The notes beneath the pieces are model-generated. The model worked only from the letters and a program-made list of their open reading frames with translations. It had not been told where the DNA came from and made no database searches. Source: Bacteroidetes bacterium GWA2_31_9b (lineage in GTDB: Bacteria; Bacteroidota; Bacteroidia; Bacteroidales; UBA12077). From it: a stretch of 10,694 nt of DNA. Position 1 is the first letter of the stretch. The number at the start of each line of letters is the position of its first letter. Location: contig MENE01000084.1 of assembly GCA_001769005.1 (NCBI GenBank), positions 1 through 10,694 on the forward strand, read 5' to 3'. The position numbers were made by a program, and so were the translations under genes. This document shows positions 1 through 7,133 of the stretch, piece by piece.

Positions 1-2
1 TA

Positions 3-353
3 CAGGTACGTAATATTTTAAGTGATATACAAAAGGCTACGAGCGCAGCAGTAATGGCAACCGAACAAACCAGTAAAGCTGTTGAAAATGGAGTTAAGCA
101 ATCAACTCAAACCGGAGAATCTATTAAGAAATTAGCAGAAAGTAGCAACAAAGCAGTGGAAGCTGCAACACAGATTGCAGCATCAAGCCAGCAACAGGTA
201 GTAGGTATGGATCAAATAGGATTAGCCATGAATAACATCAATCAGGCAGGAACGGAGAATGCGGCCAGTATGGTACAAGCCGAAAAAGCAGCAAAGGGCA
301 TGAATGAGTTAGGTCAAAAGTTGAAACTTTTAGTTGAACAGTATAAGATTTAG
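3..353 (+). CDS. Methyl-accepting chemotaxis protein, C-terminal end (5' truncated)
   Basis: The frame is open from the left edge, so the gene begins before the window; 116 residues are visible. The sequence is an almost uninterrupted Ala/Gln/Ser/Glu-rich helix with heptad character (ATEQTSKAVENG, IAASSQQQVVGMDQI, AGTENAASMVQAEKAAKG). It ends in the LxxLVEQYKI tail usual for MCPs. This is the C-terminal arm of the cytoplasmic coiled-coil hairpin, the part that carries adaptational methylation sites and returns from the kinase-contact tip. The tip, the HAMP domain, any membrane segments and the sensor domain lie outside the window. There is no NWETF-like tethering pentapeptide for CheR/CheB at the C-terminus. 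Its position upstream of cheA and cheB fits a receptor that controls the downstream CheA. An internal ATG at 54 is not a real start, because MCP-like sequence continues before it. The TAG stop lies at the edge of a repeat (see 351-374). Confidence 0.93.
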   Translation, partial: QVRNILSDIQKATSAAVMATEQTSKAVENGVKQSTQTGESIKKLAESSNKAVEAATQIAASSQQQVVGMDQIGLAMNNINQAGTENAASMVQAEKAAKGMNELGQKLKLLVEQYKI

Positions 354-374
354 GCTATTAGACTGTAGGTTATT
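351..374 (+). repeat. Repeat copy 1, left inverted arm of the four-helix-bundle cassette
   Basis: The 17-nt stretch ctattagactgtaggtt at 355-371 recurs exactly at 3171-3187. Over 351-371 the match to 3167-3187 is 20 of 21. The same element in reverse complement lies at 852-875, with 20 of 24 positions matching. The first three bases of this copy are the TAG stop codon of the MCP gene. Unlike copies 2 and 3, no strong local hairpin is visible here, so this copy may be partial. Confidence 0.75.
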
Positions 375-419
375 TGACCATAGGGAAATAGAATATTAAT
401 AAAAAAGTAAAAGTAAAAT

Positions 420-770
420 ATGAGGGATCATACAAAACTCAGAGCATTTGAACTTGCTGACGATATTGCAATTCTAATATATAAGGTAACCAAGGATTTC
501 CCTAAAGAAGAAATATATGGATTAGTTTCTCAAATAAGAAGGGCTGCAGTTTCTGTTTCTTCGAATATTGTTGAAGGGTGTGCTCGCAATAGTCAGACTG
601 AATATCTTCGGTTTCTTGAAATTGCTTTTGCTTCTTTAAGAGAGACACATTATCAGTTTGGATTAGCAATCCGGCTTGGATATATAAAAGAATCAATTGT
701 AAACGAGTGTAATATGAAATTTATTGAAGCAGAAAAAGTGTTGGGAGCTTTGATACGGAGTTTACGTTAA
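420..770 (+). CDS. Four-helix-bundle protein, S23/IVS type
   Basis: This 116-residue protein has the full signature of the four-helix-bundle family once called S23 ribosomal protein: F10-E-L near the start, FP at 27-28, YGL at 33-35, SQIRRAA at 37-43, SNIVEG at 48-53, then E61..FLEIAFASL and LGYI. The length is typical for the family. Known members are encoded in intervening sequences of 23S rRNA and scattered through Bacteroidetes genomes. A related fold, Avd, assists diversity-generating retroelements. Known family structures form a pentameric, basic, nucleic-acid-binding barrel; the molecular role of most copies is unknown. The protein should be cytosolic, as it has no signal peptide or membrane segment. 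The ATG at 420 follows an A-rich leader without Shine-Dalgarno sequence. The gene is co-oriented with the chemosensory operon but sits between inverted repeats, so it is probably an insertion and not a chemotaxis component. Confidence 0.9.
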   Translation: MRDHTKLRAFELADDIAILIYKVTKDFPKEEIYGLVSQIRRAAVSVSSNIVEGCARNSQTEYLRFLEIAFASLRETHYQFGLAIRLGYIKESIVNECNMKFIEAEKVLGALIRSLR

Positions 771-784
771 AAATGATAGTTAGA

Positions 785-852
785 TAGGCTATAGGCTTTT
801 AGGTTTTTTAGGATTTAATGCTAAAGATTTTCAATTTTTAAACTACAGCCTA
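785..852 (+). repeat. Repeat copy 2, hairpin-forming part upstream of cheA
   Basis: Positions 785-794 (taggctatag) pair with 843-852 (ctacagccta) at 9 of 10 positions. The interior 805-825 matches 3194-3214 of copy 3 at 18 of 21 positions, and 843-853 is identical to 3218-3228 (ctacagcctaa). The left arm contains taggct twice in tandem (785-790 and 791-797 region). This copy and copy 3 therefore belong to one repeat family with a conserved hairpin layout. The long loop makes a classical terminator unlikely. Confidence 0.6.
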
Positions 853-875
853 ACAGCTTACAGTCTAATAACCTA
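852..875 (-). repeat. Right inverted arm of the four-helix-bundle cassette
   Basis: Read on the - strand from 875 down to 852 this matches 351-374 at 20 of 24 positions, including the unbroken 12-nt core tattagactgta. It abuts the hairpin repeat at 785-852 and ends 30 bases before the cheA start codon. Confidence 0.65.
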
Positions 876-905
876 AATAGTGATAAAAAAATAAAAACCA
901 TTACG

Positions 906-3155
906 ATGGACACTAAAGATGAAGAATTTTTAAAACGACTTCAGGCAACCTTTAGAATTGAAGCTGAAGAGCATATTCATGAACTCACGTCAGGTTTAAT
1001 TGAATTGGAAAAATCATCTGATACTGAAAAGAAAAAAAAGGTGTTAGAGACTATTTTTCGTGAAGCACACAGTTTAAAAGGAGCGGCACGGTCTGTGAAT
1101 ATGAAAGACGTTGAATCTATTTGCCAGATGTTGGAGAGTGTTTTCGGAGAATTAAAAAATGAACGAATTACATTATCTGCAGGGCAATTTGATCTTATTC
1201 ATAATAGTATTGATAACATTACTAAAATGGTATCAAAAGATGGAATAAAAGATATTATGGATACCCGAGAATTAATTAAACAATTACAATCTATAATACA
1301 AATAGATCAGAAAGAGAAAACACAAGAAAAACAAAGACAATTTAATTTACCTTCTAATAAAGTGCCTGTGGCTAAAGAAATATTAGAAGAACGGCCTTTG
1401 CAAACAGAAACGGTAAGAATACCAACAGCAAAGTTAGATCCTCTTTTTTTACAGGCTGAGCAAATGATTCAATCTAAAATCGCAACTACTCAAAGAACTT
1501 CGGAGTTGAAGAATATTATCGATTTTATAGATTCATGGAAAACGGAATTAAGAAAATGGGATTCGCATCAATCCGTAAATAATGCTCTTTATTTAAAGGA
1601 AATAAATGATTGGAACAATGAAAAACTAAATGTACTTGAAGCAAATTTAGCTGTTGTTTTTCAAGCTGTAGAAAATGATCAGCGTTCATTTGGACGAATG
1701 ATTGATGACCATGTAGAATCAATGAAAAATGTATTGATGCTTCCTGTATCTACAATAATAGAAGGATTTCCTAAATTTGTCAGGGACCTTGCCAGAAGCC
1801 AGGGTAAAGATGCAGAACTTATAGTTCACGGAAAAGAGATTGAAGTTGATAAACGGATTTTGGAAGAATTAAAAGATCCGTTAATTCATTTAATACGGAA
1901 TTGCGTTGATCATGGAATAACAAAACCTACAGAACGTAAATTTGTAAATAAGCCTTCAAATGCAAAATTAACATTAAGCTTTAATGCAACAGAGAGCCGC
2001 CATTTAGAGATAATAGTATCTGATGATGGTACAGGCATTGATGTTGAAAAAGTTCGTAAGGCGGCAGTCAAAGCTGGTATTATTGATAAAGAATCTATAG
2101 AAAACCTGAGCATTCAGGAAACTTTGGCATTAATATTTCAATCGGGAGTTTCAACAAGCCAAATAATTACAGATATTTCAGGACGAGGGTTAGGTTTAGC
2201 AATAGTTCGCGAGAAAGTTGAAAAACTTGGTGGATCAGTTTCAGTTGAAAGCCAACCGAATATTGGTACAACATTCCGTTTATTATTACCACTGACGTTA
2301 GCAACATTCAGGGGTATTCTTGTGCGTATCGGTGAATATTATGCAGCTATACCTACTATTAATGTTGAACGTGCTGTAAGAGTGAACAGGGAAGAAATTA
2401 AAACTGTTGAAAATAGGGAAACCATTATGCTTGATGGAAAAATTTTGAAAATAGTAAATCTTGAAAATGTTTTAGGGCTATCAGGCAGGCGAAAAAACAA
2501 ATCAAACATACAGGTTGATAAAATGGCTCAGCCAATTTTTATTCAATTGTTGATTCTTATATATGCTAATGAACGGATTGCTTTTATTGTCGATGAAATT
2601 TTTGATGAGCTTCAGATCCTTGTTAAAGAACTGGGTAAGCAACTCAGTCGTGTACGCAATGTAAGTGGGGCAACTGTTTTAGGTTCAGGTAAAGTTGTGC
2701 CAGTACTTAATATTACTGATTTAATGAGATCGGCCAATAGAACAGATACATCTAAAAAAGAATCTGAAGAAAAGGAGACTGAGGCTGCAAAAAAATATAA
2801 GATTTTGGTGATAGATGATTCAATTACAGCACGAACCTTAATTAAGAATATAGTAGAATCTGCTGGTTATATTGTTGAAACTGCCTTTGACGGTGTTGAT
2901 GCATTTACAAAAGCTCTTATAGGCGAATTCGATTTGATAGTTTCTGATATTGATATGCCTAGAATGAATGGATTTGAGCTTACAACAAAAATTCGTAAGG
3001 ACAAAAAACTTTGTGAATTGCCAATAGTACTGGTAACAGCCCTTGAATCACGTGAAGATCGTGAACATGGTATTGATGTGGGTGCTAATGCATATATTGT
3101 AAAAAGTAGTTTCGATCAGAGTAATTTGTTAGAAGTAATTAAAAAATTATTGTAA
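906..3155 (+). CDS. cheA: Chemotaxis histidine kinase CheA fused to a C-terminal receiver (CheA-CheY hybrid)
   Basis: This cytoplasmic kinase would work under MCP control. An Hpt/P1 domain (about 5-110) has phospho-accepting H55 in AHSLKGAARS. A polar linker (about 131-168) stands where P2 would be. A P3 dimerisation region (about 171-280) begins VRIPTAKLDPL and is longer than usual. The ATPase domain (about 285-465) has the N box LIRNCVDHGI (329-338), G1 DDGTGID (373-379) and G2 GRGLGLAIV (426-434). A CheW-like domain (about 466-610) follows. The receiver (about 631-749) has D637/D638, phospho-accepting D681 in SDIDMP, T711 and K733. The usual CheA motifs PGFST and GVGMDVV appear as SGVST and GLGLAIV, so the G2 box resembles ordinary sensor kinases. 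The layout resembles Myxococcus FrzE. The ATG at 906 has an A-rich leader without Shine-Dalgarno. The receiver may be the output or a phosphate sink; the sequence does not decide. Confidence 0.95.
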   Translation: MDTKDEEFLKRLQATFRIEAEEHIHELTSGLIELEKSSDTEKKKKVLETIFREAHSLKGAARSVNMKDVESICQMLESVFGELKNERITLSAGQFDLIHNSIDNITKMVSKDGIKDIMDTRELIKQLQSIIQIDQKEKTQEKQRQFNLPSNKVPVAKEILEERPLQTETVRIPTAKLDPLFLQAEQMIQSKIATTQRTSELKNIIDFIDSWKTELRKWDSHQSVNNALYLKEINDWNNEKLNVLEANLAVVFQAVENDQRSFGRMIDDHVESMKNVLMLPVSTIIEGFPKFVRDLARSQGKDAELIVHGKEIEVDKRILEELKDPLIHLIRNCVDHGITKPTERKFVNKPSNAKLTLSFNATESRHLEIIVSDDGTGIDVEKVRKAAVKAGIIDKESIENLSIQETLALIFQSGVSTSQIITDISGRGLGLAIVREKVEKLGGSVSVESQPNIGTTFRLLLPLTLATFRGILVRIGEYYAAIPTINVERAVRVNREEIKTVENRETIMLDGKILKIVNLENVLGLSGRRKNKSNIQVDKMAQPIFIQLLILIYANERIAFIVDEIFDELQILVKELGKQLSRVRNVSGATVLGSGKVVPVLNITDLMRSANRTDTSKKESEEKETEAAKKYKILVIDDSITARTLIKNIVESAGYIVETAFDGVDAFTKALIGEFDLIVSDIDMPRMNGFELTTKIRKDKKLCELPIVLVTALESREDREHGIDVGANAYIVKSSFDQSNLLEVIKKLL

Positions 3156-3166
3156 ATATAAAGTAT

Positions 3167-3232
3167 TAGCCTATTAGACTGTAGGTTTATAGCTTTTTAG
3201 GATATTGTGCTAAAAACCTACAGCCTAAAGAT
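3167..3232 (+). repeat. Repeat copy 3, hairpin between cheA and cheB
   Basis: The left part, 3167-3187, matches copy 1 at 20 of 21 positions. Positions 3179-3188 (ctgtaggttt) pair perfectly with 3214-3223 (aaacctacag). The stem continues inward after one A-A mismatch with tagc (3190-3193) against gcta (3209-3212). That gives 14 of 15 pairs around a 15-nt loop. It starts 11 bases after the cheA stop. There is no T-run after the stem and cheB follows on the same strand, so transcript processing or stability, or a mobile repeat, is more likely than termination. Confidence 0.7.
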
Positions 3233-3258
3233 CAAAATAACTAAACATTTAAAAAATA

Positions 3259-4296
3259 ATGATAAAAGTTCTAATAGTTGAAGACTCCCTGGTAATGCAG
3301 CAATTACTTGCTCATGTAATTTCTTCAGATCCAGATATGAATATTGTCGGATATGCTGAGGATGGTGAAAAAGCTATTGAAGCAGTTAAGAAATACAAGC
3401 CGGATATTATAGCAATGGACTTGCATATGCCGAAATTAGACGGGCGGCAGGCCACGCGTATAATAATGGAAACAAATCCTACTCCAATTATAATTGTTAC
3501 GGGAAGTATTGAAACAAAAGACGTAGCATCATCATTTAGCATAATCGAAGCAGGTGCGTTAGCCATGATTAAAAAACCACCAAGTTTAGATCACCCTGAT
3601 TATAAAAAAGACTCACAAGCATTAATACAAACATTAAAATTGATGTCAGAAGTTAAATTAGTCAGACGTTTTTCAACCGTTAAAAAAAAAATAGAACCAC
3701 CTGTAATTAAAAATATAACTAATAATGAGAAAGATATTCAGGTTGTTGCTATTGGTGCTTCTACGGGAGGCCCTCTTGTACTGCAAAAAATACTTTCATT
3801 ATTACCAAAAAAAATTCCTGTACCATTATTGATTGTACAACATATTTCGCAAGGTTTTACAGAAGGTTTTGTTGAGTGGCTTAGGAATACAACTAATTTT
3901 CCTTTACATATAGCAAGCCATGGCGAATTTTTGATTCCTGGGCATGCATATATTGCCCCAGATAATTTTCATATGGGAGTTGAAAGAGGACCAAGAATTG
4001 TTTTAAGTAGCCACGAATTAGAAAATGGGTTACGGCCATCGGTAGCGTACCTCTTTAGAACCGTAGTTCAGGTTTTTAATTCCAGGGCTGTTGGTGTATT
4101 ATTAACAGGAATGGGACATGATGGTGCTGAAGAATTAAAACTAATGAAAGATAAGGGAGCAATTACTTTTGCCCAGGATAAGGAAAGTTCGATTGTACAT
4201 GGCATGCCAGGTGAAGCTGTAAAACTGAATGCAGCCACGTATGTACTTTCGCCTGAAGATATAACAACAGCTTTAATTACTATGATTCAAAAATAG
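3259..4296 (+). CDS. cheB: CheB: protein-glutamate methylesterase/deamidase, response regulator of adaptation
   Basis: CheB removes methyl groups from receptor glutamates, and deamidates glutamines, when its receiver is phosphorylated by CheA. At 345 residues it has the standard length. The N-terminal receiver (1-125) has acidic E8/D9, phospho-accepting D54 in AMDLHMP, T81 and the lysine of KKPPS (105-106). A linker (about 130-158) is rich in lysine. The catalytic domain (about 160-343) starts VVAIGASTGGP with nucleophile S168, then H195 in LLIVQHIS and D288 in LLTGMGHDGA. The spacing agrees with the S164/H190/D286 triad of E. coli CheB. The late motif SSIVHGMPGEAV is also intact, so the enzyme should be active. 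The gene starts 103 bases after cheA, with a repeat hairpin in the gap. The following kinase gene begins 7 bases after its stop, so those two are surely co-transcribed. The matching methyltransferase CheR is not in the window and is expected nearby. Confidence 0.97.
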   Translation: MIKVLIVEDSLVMQQLLAHVISSDPDMNIVGYAEDGEKAIEAVKKYKPDIIAMDLHMPKLDGRQATRIIMETNPTPIIIVTGSIETKDVASSFSIIEAGALAMIKKPPSLDHPDYKKDSQALIQTLKLMSEVKLVRRFSTVKKKIEPPVIKNITNNEKDIQVVAIGASTGGPLVLQKILSLLPKKIPVPLLIVQHISQGFTEGFVEWLRNTTNFPLHIASHGEFLIPGHAYIAPDNFHMGVERGPRIVLSSHELENGLRPSVAYLFRTVVQVFNSRAVGVLLTGMGHDGAEELKLMKDKGAITFAQDKESSIVHGMPGEAVKLNAATYVLSPEDITTALITMIQK

Positions 4297-4303
4297 TGCG
4301 TAT

Positions 4304-7036
4304 ATGAAAACGAAATTGGATTCCAAAAACGGTTTAATTACAATTTTAATTGCCGAAGACAGTCCTACTCAGGCTGAACAGTTAAGTCACATTCTTGAAA
4401 AAAACAACTATAAAGTGATAGCAGCGAAAGATGGAAAAGAAGCATTTGCAATGGCTATTAAACATAAACCATCAATAATTATTAGCGACATAATGATGCC
4501 GGAGATGAATGGCTATGAACTCTGTAAAAATATAAAAACAAATGAGAACACAATAAATATTCCGGTAATTCTGCTTACTTCTCTTGCAAATGCAGATGAT
4601 GTGCTTGAGGGGCTAGCCTGTGGGGCTGATAACTTTATTACAAAACCCTATAACAGTGATTACCTTATAACACACATAGAGCGCATACTTTCAAATATTA
4701 AATTTGGAAATTATGAACGTGTTAGAATTGGAGTAGAAATAATAATAGGAGGTAAAAAAAGGTTTATTACTGCAGATCAACAACAAATGCTTTCGTTGCT
4801 TATTTCAACATACGATGCTGCTGTCCAAAGAAATAACGAATTATTAGAAACACAAGAAGAGCTAAAAGCACTTAATGAAAATTTAGAAGAATTGGTTAAC
4901 GAAAGAACGGCAGCGCTATTAGAAGAAATTGAAATAAGAAAAAGTGCAGAGAAGGAAATAAATAAGCTAAACCGAATTTATGCCGTACTGAGTAATATCA
5001 ATCAGGCAATTGTACGAATTCAGGATACAAATAAATTACTTAACGATATTTGCCTTATAGCTGTCGATGAAGGGAAATTTGAGAGTGCATGGATTGGAAT
5101 AATTAATAAAGAAGTAAACAAAATAGAATTCTCCGCGTCTGCTGGCTTAGAAAACGAATTGTTTAATGTATGTTCCGACAAAAATCCAATTTGTAATCCA
5201 TTAAAATTTGGTAAACATTTTATTTCAAATGATATAAGTAATGATAATAGGATATGGGATGAATGGAAGCAGAAATCGTTGACTTATGGCTTTAAGTCTT
5301 TTGCTGTATTTCCAATAAGAACTTTCGAAAATATTGTGGGTAGTTTTTGTATTTATTCAAATGAGCCTGGCTTTTTTGATGATAAAGAAATCAATTTGCT
5401 CGACGAAATGTCAACCGATATTTCCTTTGCTCTCGAATATATTCAAATAGAACTAAAGCGCAAGGAAGCAGAAGAATTGCTTAAGAAAAGTGAATTGAAA
5501 TATAGGCAATTATTTGATGATGATCTTACAGGAGATTTTATTGCCACTGTTGATGGAAAAATATTACTAGCTAATCCGGCATTGGCAAGAATATTTGGTT
5601 ATAATTCTGTTGATGAACTAATGAAGTTAAATATAGCTTCACTGTATAAGAACCTGGAAGAAAGGGATGAGTTTTTAAACTTTTTACGTAAAAATAAAAA
5701 AATTGAACAATTTGAAAGAGAGTTTATTCTTCGCGATGGAAGAGTTATTTCTACAATAGAAAATGTAGTAGGAGAATTCGATGAAAATGGAGAATTGGTG
5801 AGTTTAAAAGGCTATTTGTTCGATAATACTGAACGCAAGAAAGCAGAGTTGGACCTTATCAAAGCCAAAGAAAAGGCAGAAGAAAGTGACCGTTTGAAAA
5901 CAGCGTTTCTTACTAATATGAGCCACGAAATACGTACTCCTATGAATGGAATTCTTGGTTTTACATCATTGTTAAAAAAGCCTGATCTTACAGGTGAAAA
6001 GCAACAAGATTATATTCAGATTATTGAAGAAAGCGGAGCCCGTATGCTTAATACAATAAATGATATAATAGATATTTCAAAAATAGAATCAGGTTTGGTG
6101 GAAGTTATAAATTTAGAAACCAATATAAATGAACAAATTGAATATATTTATACCTTTTTTAATGCTGAGGCGCAAGAAAAAGGATTAACATTTTTGTTTA
6201 AAAATACATTACCAAAGGAAGAAGCTAATTTAATAGTAGACAAAGAAAAATTACAGAAGATCCTTACTAACCTTGTTAAAAATGCAATTAAATTTACTGA
6301 CACCGGTTCCATTGAATTCGGTTATAATAAAAAAGACTGTTGTTATGAGTTTTTTGTAAAAGATACCGGTATAGGTATTCCTCGAGATAAACAAGCAGTT
6401 ATCTTTGAAAGGTTTATTCAGGCAGATATTTCAGATACCAGGGCTTATGATGGTTCAGGTTTAGGATTGTCGATTACAAAAGCTTATATTGAAATGCTTG
6501 GTGGAAGGATTTGGCTGGAAAGTGAAGAAAATAAAGGTTCAACATTTCATTTTATTATTCCTTGTAATATTGAACAAAAAGAGAAAAATGTATTAAGTAA
6601 TAAGATAGATATTAGATATCCTGATTTGTTAATAAAGAATCTTAAAATATTAATTGCTGAAGATGATGAAATTTCAAGCAAGTATCTTACCGAAATTTTA
6701 AATGAGAGTTGCAAGGAAATTCTATATGCAAAAACTGGGCCCGAGGCAATAAATAAATCTACTCTTAATCCTGATATTGATCTTATATTAATGGATGTTC
6801 AAATGCCAGAAATTGATGGGCATGAAGCTACAAGGCAAATAAGAAAATTTAATAAAGATGTAGTTATTATTGCTCAAACAGCATTTGGTTTGGTTGGCGA
6901 CAGAAAAAAAGCACTTGAAGCCGGTTGTAATGATTATATTTCAAAACCAATTGATCCTAACAAATTAAACATGTTAATAATCAAAAATTTAACATTAAAA
7001 GAAAATTGGTTTTCGCAAAAAATTGGATTGTTCTAA
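4304..7036 (+). CDS. Soluble hybrid histidine kinase REC-GAF-PAS-HisKA-HATPase-REC
   Basis: This 910-residue protein has no membrane segment or signal peptide. Receiver 1 (about 11-128) has E18/D19, D62 in SDIMMPEMNG, T92 and K114. A coiled coil (about 165-222, rich in Glu/Leu) leads to a GAF-like domain (about 222-380). A second short coil (380-396) precedes a PAS domain (about 397-510) with a PAC-like end. HisKA (about 528-596) has phospho-accepting H541 in MSHEIRTPMNG. HATPase_c (about 640-755) has N656/N660 in LTNLVKNAIKF, G1 DTGIGI, the F box ERF and G2 GSGLGLS. Receiver 2 (about 779-895) has E786/D787/D788, D831 in LMDVQMPEIDG, T859 and K881. The GAF ligand is unknown. An N-terminal receiver before a kinase core suggests regulation by phosphotransfer from another kinase, with the co-transcribed CheA the obvious candidate. 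Output from receiver 2 would need an Hpt protein or partner outside the window. The start at 4304 is 7 bases after cheB. Confidence 0.95.
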   Translation: MKTKLDSKNGLITILIAEDSPTQAEQLSHILEKNNYKVIAAKDGKEAFAMAIKHKPSIIISDIMMPEMNGYELCKNIKTNENTINIPVILLTSLANADDVLEGLACGADNFITKPYNSDYLITHIERILSNIKFGNYERVRIGVEIIIGGKKRFITADQQQMLSLLISTYDAAVQRNNELLETQEELKALNENLEELVNERTAALLEEIEIRKSAEKEINKLNRIYAVLSNINQAIVRIQDTNKLLNDICLIAVDEGKFESAWIGIINKEVNKIEFSASAGLENELFNVCSDKNPICNPLKFGKHFISNDISNDNRIWDEWKQKSLTYGFKSFAVFPIRTFENIVGSFCIYSNEPGFFDDKEINLLDEMSTDISFALEYIQIELKRKEAEELLKKSELKYRQLFDDDLTGDFIATVDGKILLANPALARIFGYNSVDELMKLNIASLYKNLEERDEFLNFLRKNKKIEQFEREFILRDGRVISTIENVVGEFDENGELVSLKGYLFDNTERKKAELDLIKAKEKAEESDRLKTAFLTNMSHEIRTPMNGILGFTSLLKKPDLTGEKQQDYIQIIEESGARMLNTINDIIDISKIESGLVEVINLETNINEQIEYIYTFFNAEAQEKGLTFLFKNTLPKEEANLIVDKEKLQKILTNLVKNAIKFTDTGSIEFGYNKKDCCYEFFVKDTGIGIPRDKQAVIFERFIQADISDTRAYDGSGLGLSITKAYIEMLGGRIWLESEENKGSTFHFIIPCNIEQKEKNVLSNKIDIRYPDLLIKNLKILIAEDDEISSKYLTEILNESCKEILYAKTGPEAINKSTLNPDIDLILMDVQMPEIDGHEATRQIRKFNKDVVIIAQTAFGLVGDRKKALEAGCNDYISKPIDPNKLNMLIIKNLTLKENWFSQKIGLF

Positions 7037-7084
7037 TATAACCTAAAACTGAAAGTAGTGAATTAAGTAAAATCATATATTTTT

Positions 7085-7133
7085 ATTAGAAAACCATAAA
7101 TTTTATATCTAAATGGATTTATGGTTTTCTAAT
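7085..7133. terminator. Hairpin between convergent genes, probable bidirectional terminator
   Basis: Positions 7085-7101 pair perfectly with 7117-7133, giving a 17-bp A+T-rich stem (core gaaaacc/ggttttc) and a 15-nt loop. It lies 48 bases after the stop of the hybrid kinase. On the other strand it covers the last codon and stop of the TPR gene (stop at 7129-7131). A clean T-run after the stem is missing on both strands, although tttt at 7081-7084 and 7125-7128 lie near or in the arms. The convergent position makes termination or 3'-end protection the best reading. Confidence 0.6.

Larger units (their letters stand above)
351..875 (+). other. Candidate inserted cassette: four-helix-bundle gene bracketed by inverted repeats
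   Basis: The segment between the MCP gene and cheA starts at 351 and ends at 875 with 24-nt arms that are reverse complements at 20 of 24 positions. It contains one small gene (420-770). The genes on either side belong together functionally (MCP, cheA, cheB), while the small gene has no chemotaxis role. That is the pattern expected if the cassette entered an existing operon. In RNA the arms could pair and place the whole gene in a loop, as in 23S rRNA intervening sequences that encode the same protein family. No target-site duplication and no transposase were seen, so mobility is an inference. Confidence 0.4.

Noticed and set aside
54..353. A separate 99-residue protein starting at ATG 54
   Set aside because: MCP-type coiled-coil sequence continues in frame upstream to the window edge, so this is an internal methionine of a longer receptor.
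502..696. Open frame on the - strand inside the four-helix-bundle gene
   Set aside because: It lies fully antisense to a well-supported gene and its product has no recognisable family features. The same applies to - strand frames at 1525-1722, 1910-2113 and 3312-3566.
420..770. The four-helix-bundle protein as the Avd subunit of a diversity-generating retroelement
   Set aside because: No reverse transcriptase, template repeat or variable repeat was seen in the window, and the sequence carries the general S23/IVS signature. The flanking repeats are inverted and intergenic, not a TR/VR pair.
3179..3223. Hairpin after cheA as a rho-independent terminator
   Set aside because: There is no T-run after the stem, and cheB follows on the same strand with no visible promoter. 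Shared sequence with other spacers points to a repeat.
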